DNA of 64,000 nucleotides from JABAQJ01 sp046327745. Its GTDB lineage: Bacteria; Gemmatimonadota; Gemmatimonadetes; Gemmatimonadales; Gemmatimonadaceae. Numbering within the stretch: position 1 is the stretch's first letter; every line of letters starts with the position of its first letter. Below are positions 63,795-64,000 of this stretch, one piece after another. The position numbers and the translations under genes are program-made. The stretch is from positions 62,001-126,000 of the forward strand of contig JAXLXV010000013.1 in NCBI GenBank assembly GCA_046327745.1, in the 5' to 3' direction. The notes under the pieces were generated by a model, which was not told where the DNA came from, did no database searches, and saw nothing but the letters and a program-made list of their open reading frames with translations.

Positions 63795-64000
63795 CGCGTG
63801 GGGTAAGCCTTCGCGCCGGCATGTCGAATCGGCTGGGGAACACCTGCCGATACACGGACCTGCCCGCCGCCGGCTAACCTATGCGGGCTCCACTATTTCG
63901 ACGGTCAGCCCGGCCCGGGGGTCACTACCCCGCTTGAATGGCGACGGGACGCTACCCGGCGACCGGAAGCGGCGTGCGCTCGCGCACAACAGCGCCCGTG

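Noticed and set aside
1..64000. Mobile elements, prophage, CRISPR arrays or rRNA
   Set aside because: No transposase, integrase, phage structural gene, direct-repeat array or rRNA segment is visible in any frame or strand.

Overview
The window is a stretch of chromosomal, housekeeping-rich DNA from a GC-rich, two-membraned bacterium. Envelope evidence is a TonB-dependent receptor, an outer-membrane-barrel-like protein, lipoproteins, LspA and a Bat/MoxR cluster. BshA (bacillithiol), PyrR, HPr kinase with a mannose-family PTS, a Pkn-type Ser/Thr kinase with a long extracytoplasmic tail, SelB and an NPFNP-type sorting-like domain together fit Gemmatimonadota best. That placement is inference from gene content, not from a marker search. 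I see no phage, insertion sequence, CRISPR array or rRNA. Most genes lie on the minus strand in tight operons with ATGA-type stop/start overlaps, and no gene-free gap exceeds about 300 bases.

Layout on the minus strand, left to right: bshA (cut by the window edge), miaA and mutL; a five-gene Bat/MoxR aerotolerance-type operon (3.3-9.9 kb); rluB-scpB-scpA-M50 protease; rpsT alone on the plus strand with a clear promoter and terminator; a zinc-ribbon coiled-coil protein, a class II aldolase, pyrC-pyrB-pyrR, a diguanylate cyclase and lspA (13-20 kb); membrane/TPR proteins and a divergent TonB receptor (20-24.6 kb); a giant Ser/Thr kinase preceding a frameshifted lipoprotein gene; a TPR protein divergent from a Ca2+/H+ antiporter; two tRNA-Ser genes; a second diguanylate cyclase; tadA-clpB; selB-recO; a bifunctional nuclease; metK.

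From 42 to 56 kb a long run reads (in transcription order) pfkB-purM, an outer-membrane-like protein, ribD-ribE-ribBA-ribH-nusB, a glycosyltransferase, hpf-hprK-PTS IIA-IIB-IIC-IID-HPr-EI. It combines flavin synthesis with a complete PTS phosphorelay and its regulatory kinase. The last part holds argS-fmdB, a methylmalonyl-CoA mutase large subunit, and comFB-comEC-metallopeptidase-fbp.

Two cross-cutting observations matter most. First, the heptamer CCTAACG/CGTTAGG, with extended form YRCCTAACG, recurs about 30 times by eye against roughly 8 expected from composition. Inside genes it mostly reads NCG-TTA-GGY (Ala/Ser/Thr/Pro-Leu-Gly), forcing a leucine codon that should be rare in GC-rich DNA. 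Related sequence also makes up one terminator stem and one terminator loop, much as DNA uptake sequences do elsewhere, and the window carries comEC and comFB. Second, two patches (about 24.6-25.25 kb and 48.8-51.2 kb) contain dense single-base indels in conserved genes. Because they hit ribBA, ribH and nusB together, they look like consensus-sequence errors rather than real decay.
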